Source: an uncultured Sphingomonadaceae bacterium
GTDB taxonomy: Bacteria > Pseudomonadota > Alphaproteobacteria > Sphingomonadales > Sphingomonadaceae
DNA length: 14,063 nt
Reading direction: 5' to 3'
Assembly (NCBI GenBank): GCA_946480515.1
Contig: CAMLKX010000020.1
Coordinates: 1-14,063 of the forward strand
The notes under the pieces are model-generated. The model was not told where the DNA came from, ran no database searches, and saw nothing but the letters and a program-made list of their open reading frames with translations. Within the stretch, counting starts at the first letter, position 1; each line of letters starts with the position of its first letter. Shown here piece by piece: positions 13,555 to 14,063 of the stretch. The translations under genes were made by a program, and so were the position numbers.

Positions 13555-14063
13555 ATGACTCACGTCCTGACTTCGCCCGTTGGAGCGGCAGCGGTGCTGG
13601 CCGCCGTCATGGTGAGCGCGGCCCCGGCGATGGCTGCAAGCATTCCGCAATCCTCTGCATCGCCTCCGCTGTCGACGGTTGACGCCGATTGCCTGAGTCT
13701 TGCCATCTATTATGAGGCGCGGTCGGAAAGCAGGGAGGGCCAGGAAGCGGTGGCGCAGGTCGTGTTGAACCGGCTCCGCGATCCCGCTTACCCGAAGGAC
13801 GTCTGCAGCGTCGTGTTCCAGGGGTCGCAGCGGCGGACCGGCTGTCAATTCTCGTTTACTTGCGATGGTTCGATGAGCCGGCTGCCAAAACGCGAGACGT
13901 GGAACCGCGCTCGGGAAATTGCGGCGGCCGTTCTGGCCGGGCGCAGCAGCGCCCTCGTCGGCAACGCGACGCACTACCACACCACCGCGATCAATCCTTA
14001 CTGGTCGAGTTCACTGTCGAAGGTGGCGACGATCGGAGCGCATGTCTTCTACAGCAAGCCGGG
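13555..14063 (+). CDS. SleB-type cell wall hydrolase, cut off by the window end
   Basis: An open reading frame from ATG 13555 runs to the last base without a stop, giving 169 complete codons. It shows the SleB/Hydrolase_2 pattern: CLSLAIYYEARSE (46-58) with predicted catalytic E54, GQEAVAQVVLNRL (62-74), CQFSFTCDG (97-105) and ATHYHTTAINPYW (138-150). The family cleaves peptidoglycan, as lytic transglycosylase or amidase. The first 27 residues, ending in APAMA, form a signal peptide that lacks an N-terminal Lys or Arg; a TTG at 13534 would add MKGHHPL and supply a charge. AAGGG precedes the ATG at a long 13 nt, so the exact start is uncertain. It is divergent from the barrel gene with a shared 187-bp intergenic region. 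Confidence 0.9.
   Translation, partial: MTHVLTSPVGAAAVLAAVMVSAAPAMAASIPQSSASPPLSTVDADCLSLAIYYEARSESREGQEAVAQVVLNRLRDPAYPKDVCSVVFQGSQRRTGCQFSFTCDGSMSRLPKRETWNRAREIAAAVLAGRSSALVGNATHYHTTAINPYWSSSLSKVATIGAHVFYSKP

Overview
The window looks like a chromosomal segment of a GC-rich alphaproteobacterium, most likely a sphingomonad. The basis is the PrtD/PrtE-type type I secretion pair, an outer membrane barrel with a long polyproline tail, a SleB-type cell wall hydrolase and high-GC codon use throughout. This placement is inference from gene content, not from a database search. I found no tRNA, rRNA, CRISPR array, insertion sequence or attachment site.

Region 1 (1-6478, + strand) is a compact type I secretion locus. 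It holds an ABC permease/ATPase, a membrane-fusion adaptor overlapping it by ATGA, a LuxR/NarL-type regulator and a 799-residue cysteine-free, Asp/Gly-rich protein that is the obvious candidate cargo. No TolC-like outer membrane factor is present, so it must be encoded elsewhere. The regulator is unusual. Its N-terminal receiver-like half lacks the expected acidic residues, phospho-acceptor Asp and Lys, and its best-supported start is a CTG codon behind a strong Shine-Dalgarno. Two perfect 10-bp palindromes lie at its 3' end, just ahead of the cargo gene.

Region 2 (6479-9232) begins with a small minus-strand DUF2945/HVA1-type gene. A divergent two-gene unit follows on the + strand: a predicted outer membrane barrel with a 12-histidine N-terminal segment, then a 2-keto-4-pentenoate hydratase-like protein carrying a signal peptide. 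The second gene's ribosome binding site overlaps the first gene's stop codon.

Region 3 (9184-12379, - strand) is a probable sugar-processing operon: short-chain dehydrogenase, Tat-exported GH39 glycosidase, then a sugar phosphate isomerase/epimerase-like TIM barrel. Its last gene runs 49 bp into the end of the convergent hydratase gene. The DNA upstream of the dehydrogenase carries operator-like inverted repeats.

Region 4 (12507-14063) has a minus-strand outer membrane beta-barrel gene ending in a 16-proline run and closed by a textbook intrinsic terminator. It is divergent from a SleB-family cell wall hydrolase cut off by the window end.

No gap without a gene exceeds 300 bases. The four larger gaps (3929-4078, 6784-6945, 12380-12566, 13368-13554) are described under their regulatory features.
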